A stretch of DNA of 64,000 nt from Citrobacter werkmanii NBRC 105721. Lineage in GTDB: Bacteria > Pseudomonadota > Gammaproteobacteria > Enterobacterales > Enterobacteriaceae. Under the pieces are notes generated by a model. It had not been told where the DNA came from, did no database searches, and saw only the letters and a list, made by a program, of their open reading frames with translations. Numbering within the stretch: position 1 is the first letter of the stretch; the number at the start of each line of letters is the position of its first letter. Shown here piece by piece: positions 13,175 through 25,314 of the stretch. The DNA is taken from NCBI GenBank assembly GCA_000759755.1, contig BBMW01000012.1, positions 98,253 through 162,252 on the forward strand. The letters are read 5' to 3'. A program made the position numbers and the translations under genes.

Positions 13175-13957
13175 TCACTTACGCAATTTTTTACTTTTGC
13201 TGAAGGCGTGCCAGGTCGCGGAAACGCTGTTGAGGTGTTCTTGCAGTGCGCGGTCAGCTTCCTCAGGATCGCGCTGACGAATAGCCTCTACAATGGCGAT
13301 ATGCTGCTGATAACTCACGTTGTTGTGCTCATACAACTCTTGATCGGCAACGGTCGGGCGGGCAGCAATCAGCCAGTCTAACAGCGCAACATGGATCGCC
13401 ATAAAGATGGGATTGCCCGGGATCTCCGCCAGCACGCGGTGAAAATCAACGTCCGAGCGAATGAATAGCGTATTGTCATCCAGCGACTGGCTGTTGATTT
13501 CCAGTGCTTTCGCCAGTCTGGCGATTTGCTCGTCAGTAGCGTGTTCTGCGGCGTATCGTACCAGGCTGGATTCAAAGAACAGTCGCAACTGCTCGAAGTG
13601 GGCTATGCCGCCGGGATGCGCGAGGAAATCTTTGGCCATACCGGACAGCTCGCTGATAATGGTATCAGCCGAAGGACGCGAAACGCGGGCGCGCTCGCCG
13701 TTGTTGATTTGTACCAGGCCTTTGCGTTTTAACGCTGCCAGCGCTTCTCGTACAGAAGGACGACCCACGTTAAAGAAGGCCATCAGCTCCCGCTCAGACG
13801 GCAGTTGTTCTCCCTCGCCAAATTCCCGACGACGGATCATCTGCTCCAGTTCTTCTTCAACCATCTCAGACAGTTTTTTACGCGCCAGCGGGCGATTGCG
13901 TAAGCTACGGCCAATGGTGGATGGAGAGTCTTCAGCTTGCGAATCAAATGCGTTCAT
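13175..13957 (-). CDS. nanR: nan operon repressor
   Basis: NanR is a FadR-type GntR-family repressor that senses N-acetylneuraminate. The N-terminal winged helix is visible as [21 protein letters not shown] followed by [16 protein letters not shown], and the C-terminal all-helical ligand domain contains [15 protein letters not shown]. The ATG at 13957 gives 260 residues. E. coli NanR has a three-residue longer N-terminus, but here the corresponding upstream ATG is absent. The gene is upstream of nanA in the same direction, separated by the operator region. The other nan regulon genes (nanC, nanM, nanS) are not in the window. Confidence 0.94.
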   Translation of the reverse strand: MNAFDSQAEDSPSTIGRSLRNRPLARKKLSEMVEEELEQMIRRREFGEGEQLPSERELMAFFNVGRPSVREALAALKRKGLVQINNGERARVSRPSADTIISELSGMAKDFLAHPGGIAHFEQLRLFFESSLVRYAAEHATDEQIARLAKALEINSQSLDDNTLFIRSDVDFHRVLAEIPGNPIFMAIHVALLDWLIAARPTVADQELYEHNNVSYQQHIAIVEAIRQRDPEEADRALQEHLNSVSATWHAFSKSKKLRK

Positions 13958-14325
13958 AGGGCCTATTCAGCTAAGTCGTGGTGACAAACAACAGCGGGTT
14001 TATCCTAACACAGGATCGAAAGCAGGGTGAAATGATGGTCATCCAGACAGGCTGACTTATGAATAATATATTTATTATTCATATTATATTTAGCTTGAAC
14101 ATGCCGATTACCTTTAATTAAACAAGGCTATATCGGCTTCGTGAAATTTCCGAATATGAATGTGAGAATTTATCATAACCCACTATTTTATAACATAAAA
14201 TAAATTAACCATTGCGTTAAAAATAAGATATCCACTCCATAAAAAGTGTCCAGAAAAATATAACATCCGTTTTGACAACAGCATTATTACCGGATTTATC
14301 ATCTTCCCTGGCATGGAGTGAAACA
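13958..14325. promoter_or_regulatory. divergent nanR/dcuD control region
   Basis: This 368-base AT-rich spacer holds the promoters of leftward nanR and rightward dcuD. It contains a near-perfect 24-bp palindrome at 14059-14082, ATGAATAATA-n4-TATTATTCAT, that looks like an operator. A CRP-like half-site, TGTGA, lies at 14161-14165, but its second half is poor. I found no gene. Confidence 0.5.
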
Positions 14326-15693
14326 ATGTTCGGCATCATTATCTCTGTCATCGTTTTATTAACGATGGGTTACTTGATCCTCAAAAACTACAAACCCCAG
14401 GTCGTGCTGGCAGCAGCCGGGATCTTCCTGATGATCTGCGGCGTCTGGCTGGGTTACGGCGCGCTGGTCGCTGACGATAAAAGTAGCGGCTATCTACTGG
14501 TCGATATTTACAACGAAATTCTGCGTATGCTCTCAAATCGGGCGGCAGGGCTGGGTTTATCTATCATGGCGGTGGGTGGTTATGCCCGTTATATGGACAG
14601 GATGGGGGCCAGCAGAGCGATGGTTAGCCTGTTAAGCCGACCGCTTAAGCTGATCCGTTCCCCCTATGTCGTGCTGGCCGCCACCTATGTGATTGGTCAG
14701 ATCATGGCGCAGTTCATTACCAGCGCTTCCGGGTTAGGCATGCTACTGATGGTGACGCTTTTCCCAACGCTGGTCAGTCTTGGCGTGAGTCGATTATCCG
14801 CGGTTGCGGTCATTGCCACCTCGATGTCGATTGAATGGGGCATTCTGGAAACCAACTCTATTTTTGCCGCGCAGGTCGCGGGCATGAAAATCGCCACCTA
14901 CTTCTTCCATTACCAGCTCCCCGTCGCTTCATGCGTCATTATCGCTGTCGCCATTGCGCATTTTTTCGTACAGCGCCGATTTGATAAAAAAACGTTACCG
15001 GAAAACAACGGGTTCGCTGAACAAAAGACGCTGGAAGATGTACCCCCGCTGTATTACGCCATTTTACCGGTGATGCCGCTGATCCTGATGTTGGGTTCGC
15101 TGTTGCTGGCACATATGGGATTAATGCAGGCAGAACTGAATCTGGTAGTGGTGATGCTCATGAGCATGACGCTGACCATGTTTGTCGAATTCCTGCATAA
15201 ACATAATCTGCGCGAAACAATGGATGATGTGCAGGCTTTTTTTGACGGCATGGGAACGCAGTTTGCCAACGTTGTCACGCTGGTGGTCGCCGGTGAGATC
15301 TTTGCCAAAGGGTTGACGACTATCGGGACAGTGGACGCAGTGATTAAAGGCGCGGAACACTCCGGCCTTGGCGGCATCGGCGTAATGATCATCATGGCCG
15401 TGGTCATTGCCGCCTGTGCGATCGTCATGGGCTCAGGCAACGCACCGTTTATGTCTTTTGCCAGCCTGATCCCGGATATTGCCGCCGGGCTGCATATTCC
15501 GGCAGTAGTGATGATTATGCCGATGCATTTTGCCACTACGCTGGCTCGCGCGGTATCACCTATTACCGCAGTGATCGTCGTGACTTCTGGGATTGCCGGC
15601 GTGTCGCCCTTTGAGGTGGTAAAGCGCACCGCTATTCCGATGGCAGTGGGGTTTGTGGTGAATATGATAGTCACCATCGCGCTGTTTTATTGA
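14326..15693 (+). CDS. dcuD: DcuC-family C4-dicarboxylate transporter DcuD
   Basis: DcuD is an inner-membrane protein of the DcuC family of C4-dicarboxylate carriers. The family moves succinate, fumarate or malate; DcuD's own substrate is not well established. The start at 14326 follows GGAG (14315-14318) and gives 455 residues, as in E. coli. The sequence has about 12 membrane segments and conserved stretches such as [14 protein letters not shown] and [20 protein letters not shown]. An upstream in-frame ATG-like extension to 14272 is not supported by a ribosome site. It stands alone between nanR and the convergent ssp operon. Confidence 0.93.
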   Translation: MFGIIISVIVLLTMGYLILKNYKPQVVLAAAGIFLMICGVWLGYGALVADDKSSGYLLVDIYNEILRMLSNRAAGLGLSIMAVGGYARYMDRMGASRAMVSLLSRPLKLIRSPYVVLAATYVIGQIMAQFITSASGLGMLLMVTLFPTLVSLGVSRLSAVAVIATSMSIEWGILETNSIFAAQVAGMKIATYFFHYQLPVASCVIIAVAIAHFFVQRRFDKKTLPENNGFAEQKTLEDVPPLYYAILPVMPLILMLGSLLLAHMGLMQAELNLVVVMLMSMTLTMFVEFLHKHNLRETMDDVQAFFDGMGTQFANVVTLVVAGEIFAKGLTTIGTVDAVIKGAEHSGLGGIGVMIIMAVVIAACAIVMGSGNAPFMSFASLIPDIAAGLHIPAVVMIMPMHFATTLARAVSPITAVIVVTSGIAGVSPFEVVKRTAIPMAVGFVVNMIVTIALFY

Positions 15694-15712
15694 TTGCAGA
15701 GCCAGAAAACAG

Positions 15713-15741
15713 AACAGGCCCGAAAGGGCCTGTTTTCTTAT
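15713..15741. terminator. bidirectional terminator dcuD/sspB
   Basis: AACAGGCCC (15713-15721), loop GAAA, and GGGCCTGTT (15726-15734) form a stable stem followed by TTCTTATTT on the plus strand. A-rich sequence on the left gives a T-run for the opposite strand, so it can serve both convergent genes. Confidence 0.85.
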
Positions 15742-15749
15742 TTCACTCT

Positions 15750-16253
15750 TTATTTCACTACGCGTAGCGCTGGGCGCCCGCCGCGAGGCGGCGGAGGAGT
15801 GTCATCCGGATCGTTGTCGTCGCTGTTGTCAGGCTTATCGCCATCAATGACCGACATGACCGTTTCACTCTCAAAACCAGACGCTTCGTTGTCGTCATCA
15901 TTTAAGCTGGCGACATCTTCGTCGTAGGCGGCTTCCGGTTCAAACATCGTACCGGCACCGTTTTCACGAGCATAAATAGCCAGAACTGCAGCCAGCGGGA
16001 CGGAAACCTGACGCGGCACACCACCGAAGCGCGCGTTAAAGCGTACTTCGTCATTTGCCAGTTCCAGGTTCCCCACCGCGCGCGGTGCAATATTCAGAAC
16101 TATTTGCCCGTCACGCGCATATTCCATCGGAACCTGCACGTCCTGGAGCGTCACATCCACCACCAGATGCGGCGTGAGCTGGTTGTCTAACAACCACTCA
16201 TAGAATGCGCGCAGCAGATACGGACGGCGTGGTGTTAGCTGTGGCAAATCCAT
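15750..16253 (-). CDS. sspB: ClpXP adaptor, stringent starvation protein B
   Basis: SspB binds ssrA-tagged proteins and the RseA fragment and hands them to the ClpXP protease. The 167-residue protein has the conserved substrate-binding core (about 1-115, beginning MDLPQLTPRRPYLLRAFYEWL). A long acidic flexible linker (DDDNEASGFESETVMSVIDG) follows. The C-terminal ClpX-docking tail is RGGRPALRVVK. It lies 5 bases after sspA in one operon. The linker differs slightly in length from E. coli SspB (165 residues), as expected for an unstructured tether. Confidence 0.96.
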   Translation of the reverse strand: MDLPQLTPRRPYLLRAFYEWLLDNQLTPHLVVDVTLQDVQVPMEYARDGQIVLNIAPRAVGNLELANDEVRFNARFGGVPRQVSVPLAAVLAIYARENGAGTMFEPEAAYDEDVASLNDDDNEASGFESETVMSVIDGDKPDNSDDNDPDDTPPPPRGGRPALRVVK

Positions 16254-16258
16254 ACAGG

Positions 16259-16897
16259 TTAACCCCGGCCCAGACGCATTTCACGTTCAGGCTCAGTCAG
16301 AGAAGCCAGGAAAGAATCACGTTCAAAGACGCGAGTCATATAACCTTTCAGTTCTTTCGAACCGGCACCGTTGAATTCAATACCCAACTGCGGTAAACGC
16401 CACAGCAGCGGCGCCAGGTAGCAGTCTACCAGGCTGAACTCATCGCTCAGGAAGTAAGGCTTCTGACCGAATACTGGCGCGATTGCCAGCAGCTCTTCGC
16501 GCAGACGCTTACGCGCGACCTCGGCTTCAGAAGCGGAACCGTTCACGATGACGTTCATCAGCGTGTACCAGTCTTTTTCGATACGCTGCATGTACAGGCG
16601 GCTTTCACCACGCGCAACCGGGTAAACCGGCATCAGCGGCGGATGCGGGAAGCGCTCATCCAGGTATTCCATAATGATGCGAGATTCCCACAGGGTCAGC
16701 TCACGATCCACCAGTGTCGGTACGCTCTGATTCGGGTTGAGGTCGATCAGATCCTGAGGTGGATTGTCCTTCTCCACGTGCTCAATCTCGAAACTAACAC
16801 CTTTTTCAGCCAGCACGATGCGGACCTGATGGCTATAGATGTCAGTAGGACCAGAAAACAGCGTCATTACCGAACGTTTGTTGGCAGCGACAGCCAT
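16259..16897 (-). CDS. sspA: stringent starvation protein A
   Basis: SspA binds RNA polymerase and alters transcription during starvation and acid stress, including lowering H-NS levels in E. coli. The 212-residue protein has the glutathione-S-transferase fold, with a thioredoxin-like N-terminal domain (DIYSHQVRIVLAEKGV, then NQSVPTLVDRELTLWESRIIMEYLDERFP) and a helical C-terminal domain. It lacks GST catalysis in known homologues. GGAGG is placed 5 bases before the ATG at 16897. It is the first gene of sspAB. Confidence 0.96.
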   Translation of the reverse strand: MAVAANKRSVMTLFSGPTDIYSHQVRIVLAEKGVSFEIEHVEKDNPPQDLIDLNPNQSVPTLVDRELTLWESRIIMEYLDERFPHPPLMPVYPVARGESRLYMQRIEKDWYTLMNVIVNGSASEAEVARKRLREELLAIAPVFGQKPYFLSDEFSLVDCYLAPLLWRLPQLGIEFNGAGSKELKGYMTRVFERDSFLASLTEPEREMRLGRG

Positions 16898-17154
16898 GAA
16901 AACCTCCAGGTATATTCAGAATTTTTACTGCTACCAGCCACTCAGTGGCCAGCCAGAAGTGATGTCACCCAGACTCAGGAAAGCCATTACTGTTCAAAAT
17001 ACAAACAAAAAATGAGCGATACCTGACATTTGGGCAGAAAATTGGATGATAGTTTACCAGATTTTGTGACCTTTGTGGTGAGTCGATTCTTGAAATGGGG
17101 AAAAAGAGGTGGCAATCAGCGGATTACCGTGCTTCCACGGGGAGCAATAGTGAT
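16898..17154 (-). promoter_or_regulatory. sspA promoter and leader region
   Basis: This non-coding stretch lies between the rpsI terminator and sspA. It contains a perfect inverted repeat, GCCACT-C-AGTGGC, at 16937-16949 that would fall in the sspA leader. I could not fix a -35/-10 pair with confidence. Confidence 0.4.
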
Positions 17155-17182
17155 AAAAAAACCCGCCGAAGCGGGTTTTTTC
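17155..17182 (-). terminator. rplM-rpsI operon terminator
   Basis: ACCCGC (17161-17166), loop CGAA and GCGGGT (17171-17176) are flanked by seven As on the left and a T-run on the right. On the minus strand this is a classic intrinsic terminator for the ribosomal protein operon. Confidence 0.88.
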
Positions 17183-17213
17183 GCAAATTGTTGTCTGCCG
17201 AAGCAGAAAGCAA

Positions 17214-17609
<396 letters not shown>

Positions 17610-17621
17610 CTATAATCCCGA

Positions 17622-18236
<615 letters not shown>

Positions 18237-18268
18237 AGATCGACCCCTTTATGTGATTTGCGGCAGGT

Positions 18269-19396
18269 TTAACCGGCTAAATGTTCCCGCTTCAAATACT
18301 CCTCGCTTTGCATCTCCTGCAGACGCGACAAACAACGCTGGAATTCAAACTTCAGACGCTCGCCCTGGTAGATCTCATATAAGGGAGAGGCCGCACTCAC
18401 CACCAACTTGACGTGGCGTTCGTAGAATTCATCCACCAGCGCGATAAAGCGTCGCGCCTCGCTTTCCATCAGCGGGGTCATGACCGGCACATCAAACAAC
18501 AGCACCGTGTGGAACAGACGCGACAGCGCAATATAGTCATGCTGACTACGGGCATCGACGCAGAGCGTGGTGAACGACACCGCCAGCGTTTGGTTTTCGA
18601 CGGCCAGCGTCGGCAACGGACGATGGTTAATCTCCAGCGTCGGCGCATGCTCACTTTTGGTTCCCGCTAGTGCCAGCCACAGCTTATCCATCTGCTGGCG
18701 GGTTTCCTCATTCAGAGGCGACAACCACAAATGCGCCTGCGTTAAGGTGCGCAGACGATAATCGACGCCGGCATCAACATTCATGATGTCGCAATGCTGC
18801 TTGATGGCATCAATGGCAGGAAGAAAACGCGTGCGTTGCAAACCGTTGCGATACAGGTCGTCCGGAGGAATATTGGAGGTCGCCACCAGCGTAATGCCTC
18901 GGGCAAATAGCGCCTTCATTAAGCCGCCAAGCAGCATGGCGTCGGTGATATCAGAAACAAAAAATTCATCGAAGCACAGCACGTCCGTTTCGGCCTTAAA
19001 GCGGTCGGCAATGATTTCCAGCGGATCGCTCTGCCCCTGCAGGGCGGTAAGCTCTTCATGGACGCGCAACATAAAGCGGTGAAAGTGCAAACGCTGTTTA
19101 CGCCCGCCCGGCAGACTATGGTAGAACAGATCCATCAGCCAGGTCTTCCCGCGTCCGACCCCGCCCCACATATACAAACCACGCACCGGCGGGTTGGTCG
19201 GCGACTCACGCTTGCCCAGCAATTTGCCAAAACGCGCCATCAGACCATTCTCCTGCGGGGCAGGACGAGCTGGCGTCGTTAACGCCTGGAAAATGGTTTC
19301 CAGTCGATTCACGGCTTCTTGTTGTACGCTGTCGGGCTGATGAGTGCCGTCTGTAAGGGCTTGTTGGTAACGCGATGTCGGGGAAAGGCTTTGCAT
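18269..19396 (-). CDS. zapE: cell division ATPase ZapE
   Basis: ZapE is an AAA+-like ATPase that associates with the Z ring and is needed for division under oxygen limitation and heat. The 375-residue protein has a Walker A motif GGVGRGKTWLMD near residue 80, a Walker B region VLCFDEFFVSDITDA near 145, and LVATSNIPPDDLYRNGLQR as sensor region. It matches the AFG1-like family over its length. It is transcribed leftward, divergent from zapG, with 192 bases between the two starts. Confidence 0.94.
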   Translation of the reverse strand: MQSLSPTSRYQQALTDGTHQPDSVQQEAVNRLETIFQALTTPARPAPQENGLMARFGKLLGKRESPTNPPVRGLYMWGGVGRGKTWLMDLFYHSLPGGRKQRLHFHRFMLRVHEELTALQGQSDPLEIIADRFKAETDVLCFDEFFVSDITDAMLLGGLMKALFARGITLVATSNIPPDDLYRNGLQRTRFLPAIDAIKQHCDIMNVDAGVDYRLRTLTQAHLWLSPLNEETRQQMDKLWLALAGTKSEHAPTLEINHRPLPTLAVENQTLAVSFTTLCVDARSQHDYIALSRLFHTVLLFDVPVMTPLMESEARRFIALVDEFYERHVKLVVSAASPLYEIYQGERLKFEFQRCLSRLQEMQSEEYLKREHLAG

Positions 19397-19588
19397 GATG
19401 TTATTGTTATTCCTTGAGAATCGATGTGCCGTCGCTCACGGTTGACGAAAAAAAGGCCGTTCTACATTACGTGATATAAACACGGGATTCCACTTCTACG
19501 GGATTAGCGGTTATAGTGGCATAATCAGGCGCAGGCATGGAGCCTACAGCCAACACCCTACGGAAACACAAGACAACGGGAGATGTTC

Positions 19589-19987
19589 ATGACCTGGGAA
19601 TATGCGCTAATTGGGTTAGTCGTCGGTATCATTATTGGTGCTGTAGCCATGCGTTTTGGTAATCGTAAATTACGCCAACAGCAGGCATTGCAGTACGAAC
19701 TGGAAAAAAATAAAGCTGAGCTGGAAGAGTACCGCGAAGAGCTGGTAAGCCACTTTGCCCGCAGCGCTGAATTGCTGGATAACATGGCGGACGATTATCG
19801 TCAGATCTACCAGCATATGGCGAAAAGCTCGAGCAACCTGCTGCCGGGTATGTCGCCGGAAAACAACCCGTTCCGTAATCGTCTGGCAGAGTCCGAAGCT
19901 GGCAACGATCAGGCGCCGGTTCAGATGCCGCGTGACTATTCTGAAGGAGCCTCCGGCCTGCTGCGTAGTGGCGCAAAGCGCGACTAA
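19589..19987 (+). CDS. zapG: envelope/division membrane protein ZapG (YhcB)
   Basis: This is the YhcB/DUF1043 protein, linked to cell division, elongation and envelope biogenesis. It has one N-terminal membrane helix (about 3-20, YALIGLVVGIIIGAVAMRF). A cytoplasmic coiled coil follows (LRQQQALQYELEKNKAELEE), then a conserved disordered tail ending SEGASGLLRSGAKRD. The start at 19589 gives 132 residues and lies six bases after GGGAG. A second in-frame ATG at 19583 directly abuts that site and is less likely. Confidence 0.93.
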   Translation: MTWEYALIGLVVGIIIGAVAMRFGNRKLRQQQALQYELEKNKAELEEYREELVSHFARSAELLDNMADDYRQIYQHMAKSSSNLLPGMSPENNPFRNRLAESEAGNDQAPVQMPRDYSEGASGLLRSGAKRD

Positions 19988-20011
19988 ACGCACATCGTTA
20001 AGAAATTTATT

Positions 20012-20030
20012 GGGCGCAGTAATTGCGCCC
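20012..20030 (+). terminator. stem-loop after zapG
   Basis: GGGCGCA (20012-20018), loop GTAAT and TGCGCCC (20024-20030) form a 7-bp GC-rich stem 24 bases after the zapG stop. The following sequence is pyrimidine-rich but lacks a clean T-run. Confidence 0.55.
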
Positions 20031-20155
20031 TCCGCTTCTCTTCCCGTCCCAGCTATTATTTAGTCGTTAGCCTCATTGTGACCAAACCGAAAATTCAATA
20101 ACATCAAACTGTTTTGAATCATCTTCCGTTTACTCAAGGTACGAGAGCAGGATCC

Positions 20156-21523
20156 ATGAAAAAACAAACCCAGCTGTTGAGTGCATTAGCGTTAAGTGTC
20201 GGGTTAACTCTCTCGGCGCCATTCCCGGCCGTTGCGTCGATTCCCGGCCAGGTTCCCGGTCAGGCTGCGCTTCCCAGCCTTGCCCCGATGCTGGAGAAAG
20301 TGTTACCTGCCGTGGTGAGCGTTAGGGTCGAAGGCACCGCTGTTCAAGGACAAAAAGTCCCGGAAGAGTTTAAAAAATTTTTTGGTGATGAGCTTCCCGA
20401 CCAACCTTCACAACCTTTTGAAGGGCTGGGCTCAGGGGTCATTATTGATGCCGCAAAAGGCTACGTCCTGACCAATAACCACGTCATTAATCAGGCGCAA
20501 AAAATCAGCGTTCAGCTTAATGATGGCCGAGAGTTCGACGCGAAGCTGATCGGCAGTGACGATCAGAGCGATATCGCCCTGCTGCAAATTCAACACCCCA
20601 GTAACCTGACGCAAATCGCCATTGCCGACTCCGACAAACTCCGCGTGGGTGATTTCGCGGTGGCCGTGGGTAACCCGTTCGGTCTCGGGCAAACCGCCAC
20701 TTCCGGCATTGTATCGGCATTGGGGCGCAGCGGGCTGAACCTGGAGGGTCTGGAAAACTTTATTCAGACCGATGCGTCCATCAACCGGGGCAACTCCGGC
20801 GGCGCGCTGCTTAACCTCAACGGTGAGTTGATTGGCATTAACACCGCGATTCTGGCCCCCGGCGGCGGCAGCATCGGGATTGGCTTTGCGATCCCAAGCA
20901 ACATGGCGCGCACGCTGGCCCAACAGTTGATGCAGTTTGGCGAAATCAAACGCGGTCTGTTAGGGATTAAAGGTACCGAAATGACCGCCGACATCGCCAA
21001 AGCGTTCAATCTGAATGTGCAGCGCGGGGCGTTTGTCAGCGAGGTTCTGCCCAACTCAGGTTCTGCCAAGGCGGGGGTGAAATCCGGTGACGTCATTACC
21101 AGTCTCAACGGTAAACCACTCAGCAGCTTTGCCGAACTGCGTTCACGCATTGCGACAACTGAACCAGGAACCAAGGTCAAACTGGGGCTGCTGCGTAACG
21201 GTAAACCGCTGGAGGTTGAAGTCACCCTGGATACCAGCACATCATCGTCCGCCAGTGCGGAAATGATCGCCCCTGCGTTGCAAGGCGCTACGCTCAGCGA
21301 TGGTCAGTTAAAAGATGGCACCAAAGGCATCAAAATAGATAACGTTGAAAAAAGTAGTCCAGCCGCACAGGCTGGTCTGCATAAAGATGACGTTATCATT
21401 GGCGTTAACCGCGATCGCGTAAACTCGATTGCCGAAATGCGTAAGGTGCTGGAAGCGAAACCGGCGATTATCGCTCTGCAGGTGGTTCGCGGTAACGACA
21501 GTATTTACCTGCTCCTGCGGTAA
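20156..21523 (+). CDS. degQ: periplasmic serine endoprotease DegQ
   Basis: DegQ is a HtrA-family protease and chaperone of the periplasm. The 455-residue precursor begins with a signal peptide ending near AVAS (about residue 27). The protease domain holds the triad His109 (NNHV), Asp139 (SDIALL) and Ser214 (GNSGGA), and two PDZ domains follow (about 255-350 and 365-450). The start at 20156 is preceded by AGGA. A 14-residue upstream extension is rejected because it would bury the signal peptide. degS lies 89 bases downstream, beyond a hairpin. Confidence 0.96.
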   Translation: MKKQTQLLSALALSVGLTLSAPFPAVASIPGQVPGQAALPSLAPMLEKVLPAVVSVRVEGTAVQGQKVPEEFKKFFGDELPDQPSQPFEGLGSGVIIDAAKGYVLTNNHVINQAQKISVQLNDGREFDAKLIGSDDQSDIALLQIQHPSNLTQIAIADSDKLRVGDFAVAVGNPFGLGQTATSGIVSALGRSGLNLEGLENFIQTDASINRGNSGGALLNLNGELIGINTAILAPGGGSIGIGFAIPSNMARTLAQQLMQFGEIKRGLLGIKGTEMTADIAKAFNLNVQRGAFVSEVLPNSGSAKAGVKSGDVITSLNGKPLSSFAELRSRIATTEPGTKVKLGLLRNGKPLEVEVTLDTSTSSSASAEMIAPALQGATLSDGQLKDGTKGIKIDNVEKSSPAAQAGLHKDDVIIGVNRDRVNSIAEMRKVLEAKPAIIALQVVRGNDSIYLLLR

Positions 21524-21530
21524 TGCATTA

Positions 21531-21564
21531 AACCGGACATCAGCCCCCCGTGTGATGTCCGGTT
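21531..21564 (+). terminator. stem-loop between degQ and degS
   Basis: AACCGGACATCA (21531-21542) and TGATGTCCGGTT (21553-21564) form a perfect 12-bp stem with a 10-base loop right after degQ. No T-run follows, so it may cut readthrough into degS only in part. Confidence 0.6.
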
Positions 21565-21612
21565 AACTCGTGATATGCTGCTGCCGTTCCCTTTTTTAAT
21601 GACGCCGCCATC

Positions 21613-22680
21613 ATGTTTGTGAAGCTTTTACGTTCGGTCGCGATTGGTTTAATCGTCGGCGCCATTCTGCTGGCGGCGATGCCCTCTCTGCGCAAAATTA
21701 ATACCCTTACTACACCGCAGTTCGACAGTGCAGATGAAACGCCCGCCAGCTATAACTCGGCGGTTCGCCGTGCTGCTCCTGCCGTCGTTAACGTTTATAA
21801 CCGCAGTATGAACAGCACAGCACATAACCAGCTTGAGATCCGTACGCTCGGCTCAGGCGTTATCATGGATCAGCGCGGCTATATCATTACCAATAAGCAC
21901 GTCATTAATGATGCCGACCAAATCATCGTCGCACTGCAGGATGGACGTGTATTTGAAGCGCTGCTCGTGGGTTCTGATACGTTAACCGACCTTGCGGTGC
22001 TGAAAATCAACGCAACTGGCGGCCTGCCGACCATCCCCATTAATAACAAGCGTGTGCCGCACATCGGCGATGTGGTTCTCGCCATTGGTAACCCGTACAA
22101 CCTTGGGCAAACCATTACCCAGGGGATTATCAGCGCCACCGGCCGTATTGGCCTGAACCCGACAGGTCGGCAAAACTTCCTGCAAACGGATGCCTCCATC
22201 AACCACGGTAACTCCGGCGGTGCGCTGGTCAACTCACTGGGGGAACTGATGGGCATTAATACGCTGTCATTTGATAAGAGCAACGACGGCGAAACCCCCG
22301 AAGGTATTGGCTTCGCCATTCCGTTTCAGTTGGCGACCAAAATCATGGATAAGCTGATTCGTGACGGGCGCGTGATTCGCGGCTACATCGGCATCAGCGG
22401 TCGTGAAATTGCGCCACTGCACGCGCAGGGCGGCGGAATGGATCAAATTCAGGGGATCGTGGTTAACGAAGTGGCTCCGGACGGTCCGGCAGCGCAGGCC
22501 GGCATTCAGGTCAACGACTTGATCATTTCAGTCAATAATAAACCGGCGGTATCCGCGCTTGAGACCATGGACCAGGTTGCCGAAATTCGCCCAGGTTCGG
22601 TCATCTCCGTCGTCGTGATGCGCGATGACAAACAGCTGACGCTGCAGGTGACGATTCAGGAATACCCTGCGACAAACTGA
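21613..22680 (+). CDS. degS: membrane-anchored site-1 protease DegS
   Basis: DegS senses unfolded outer-membrane proteins and makes the first cut in RseA, starting the sigma-E response. The 355-residue protein has an N-terminal membrane anchor (about 5-25, LRSVAIGLIVGAILLAAM). The protease domain carries His96 (NKHV), Asp126 (TDLAVL) and Ser201 (GNSGGA), and a single PDZ domain (about 255-350) binds the exposed C-termini of porins. Length and triad match E. coli exactly. It lies in tandem behind degQ. Confidence 0.97.
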   Translation: MFVKLLRSVAIGLIVGAILLAAMPSLRKINTLTTPQFDSADETPASYNSAVRRAAPAVVNVYNRSMNSTAHNQLEIRTLGSGVIMDQRGYIITNKHVINDADQIIVALQDGRVFEALLVGSDTLTDLAVLKINATGGLPTIPINNKRVPHIGDVVLAIGNPYNLGQTITQGIISATGRIGLNPTGRQNFLQTDASINHGNSGGALVNSLGELMGINTLSFDKSNDGETPEGIGFAIPFQLATKIMDKLIRDGRVIRGYIGISGREIAPLHAQGGGMDQIQGIVVNEVAPDGPAAQAGIQVNDLIISVNNKPAVSALETMDQVAEIRPGSVISVVVMRDDKQLTLQVTIQEYPATN

Positions 22681-22688
22681 CGTTAGCA

Positions 22689-22710
22689 CCGGATAACGTA
22701 CTTTATCCGG
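22689..22710. repeat. REP-like element after degS
   Basis: CCGGATAA (22689-22696) and TTATCCGG (22703-22710) are an inverted repeat of the REP type, shortened in the middle. Confidence 0.5.
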
Positions 22711-22730
22711 CTATAAAAGTGTGGTGCATA

Positions 22731-22761
22731 AAAAAACCGGAGCCAGGCTCCGGTTTTTTAT
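22731..22761. terminator. bidirectional terminator degS/mdh
   Basis: A run of As, then CCGGAGCC (22737-22744) and GGCTCCGG (22746-22753), then six Ts form an intrinsic terminator usable from both sides. It lies between the convergent degS and mdh genes. Confidence 0.88.
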
Positions 22762-22774
22762 TTTCTGGCAGTTC

Positions 22775-24617
<1,843 letters not shown>

Positions 24618-24625
24618 TGCCTCCT

Positions 24626-24646
24626 CCCCGTCGTCTCCCGGCGGGG
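24626..24646 (+). terminator. stem-loop after argR
   Basis: CCCCGTCG (24626-24633), loop TCTCC and CGGCGGGG (24639-24646) form an 8-bp stem with one G-T pair directly after argR. It lacks a T-run. Confidence 0.5.
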
Positions 24647-24991
24647 AAAAACCTCTACTTTCCCCTCTTTGTTCTATTTTCCACTGCCATTCATTTAACA
24701 AATGGTGCGTTTAACCACTAAAACTCATTCACACAGTGAATATGAAGGCTGAAAAACGCACATTTTGCAAAATCCAATATCCCATTGATTTTACTTAATT
24801 TATTTCTATATAGTAGTTAAAAAGGCTGATTTTAATTCCTTTTAGTTATAAAAAATAATCTTTTTAAAACTTAATAACCACAGAAACAATTAGCGTGGTA
24901 TTAATTTATCGCGTTATTAGTGTATACTTGATTTTGTGATGAGGGTCACGAAACAAGACCCACAATAAAAGAATTCGACGAGGTAAATATC
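24647..24991 (+). promoter_or_regulatory. yhcN upstream region
   Basis: This is AT-rich non-coding DNA with a candidate promoter TTAATT (24901-24906), 16 bases, TATACT (24923-24928), giving a leader of about 55 bases before yhcN. I saw no other feature in it. Confidence 0.4.
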
Positions 24992-25258
24992 ATGAAAATC
25001 AAAACTACTGTTGCAGCTTTAAGCCTTCTTTCTGTTCTCTCTTTCGGTGCAAGCGCCGCGGTTACTCAGGTGAACTCACAAGAAGCACAGAACCTGCAAT
25101 CCATGGGTAGCATCTCCGTATCTCAAATCGGTAGCTCACCAATGGATATGCGTCAGGCTATCGCCGCTAAAGCTGAAAAAGCGGGTGCCAGCAGCTATCG
25201 CGTCACTGAACTCCGTGAAGGTGCTCACTGGCACGCGACTGCAGAACTGTACAAATAA
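24992..25258 (+). CDS. yhcN: YhcN/BhsA-family (DUF1471) periplasmic stress protein
   Basis: YhcN belongs to the small secreted DUF1471 family; E. coli yhcN responds to peroxide and acid stress. The 88-residue precursor has a clear signal peptide (about 1-22, KTTVAALSLLSVLSFGASA). The compact domain ends in the family pattern YRVTELREGAHWHATAELYK, with the conserved HATAELY tail. The ATG at 24992 follows GACGAGG. It is monocistronic, followed by a strong terminator. The molecular function is not known. Confidence 0.93.
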   Translation: MKIKTTVAALSLLSVLSFGASAAVTQVNSQEAQNLQSMGSISVSQIGSSPMDMRQAIAAKAEKAGASSYRVTELREGAHWHATAELYK

Positions 25259-25284
25259 ACCCTCGTCGTCTAAACCGACGACTT

Positions 25285-25309
25285 GCCCCCGCCTGCCGGG
25301 GGCTTTTTT
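25285..25309 (+). terminator. yhcN terminator
   Basis: GCCCCCG (25285-25291), loop CCTGC and CGGGGGC (25297-25303) are followed by TTTTTT, a textbook intrinsic terminator. A smaller stem GTCGTC/GACGAC lies just upstream (25265-25282). Confidence 0.9.
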
Positions 25310-25314
25310 ATGCC

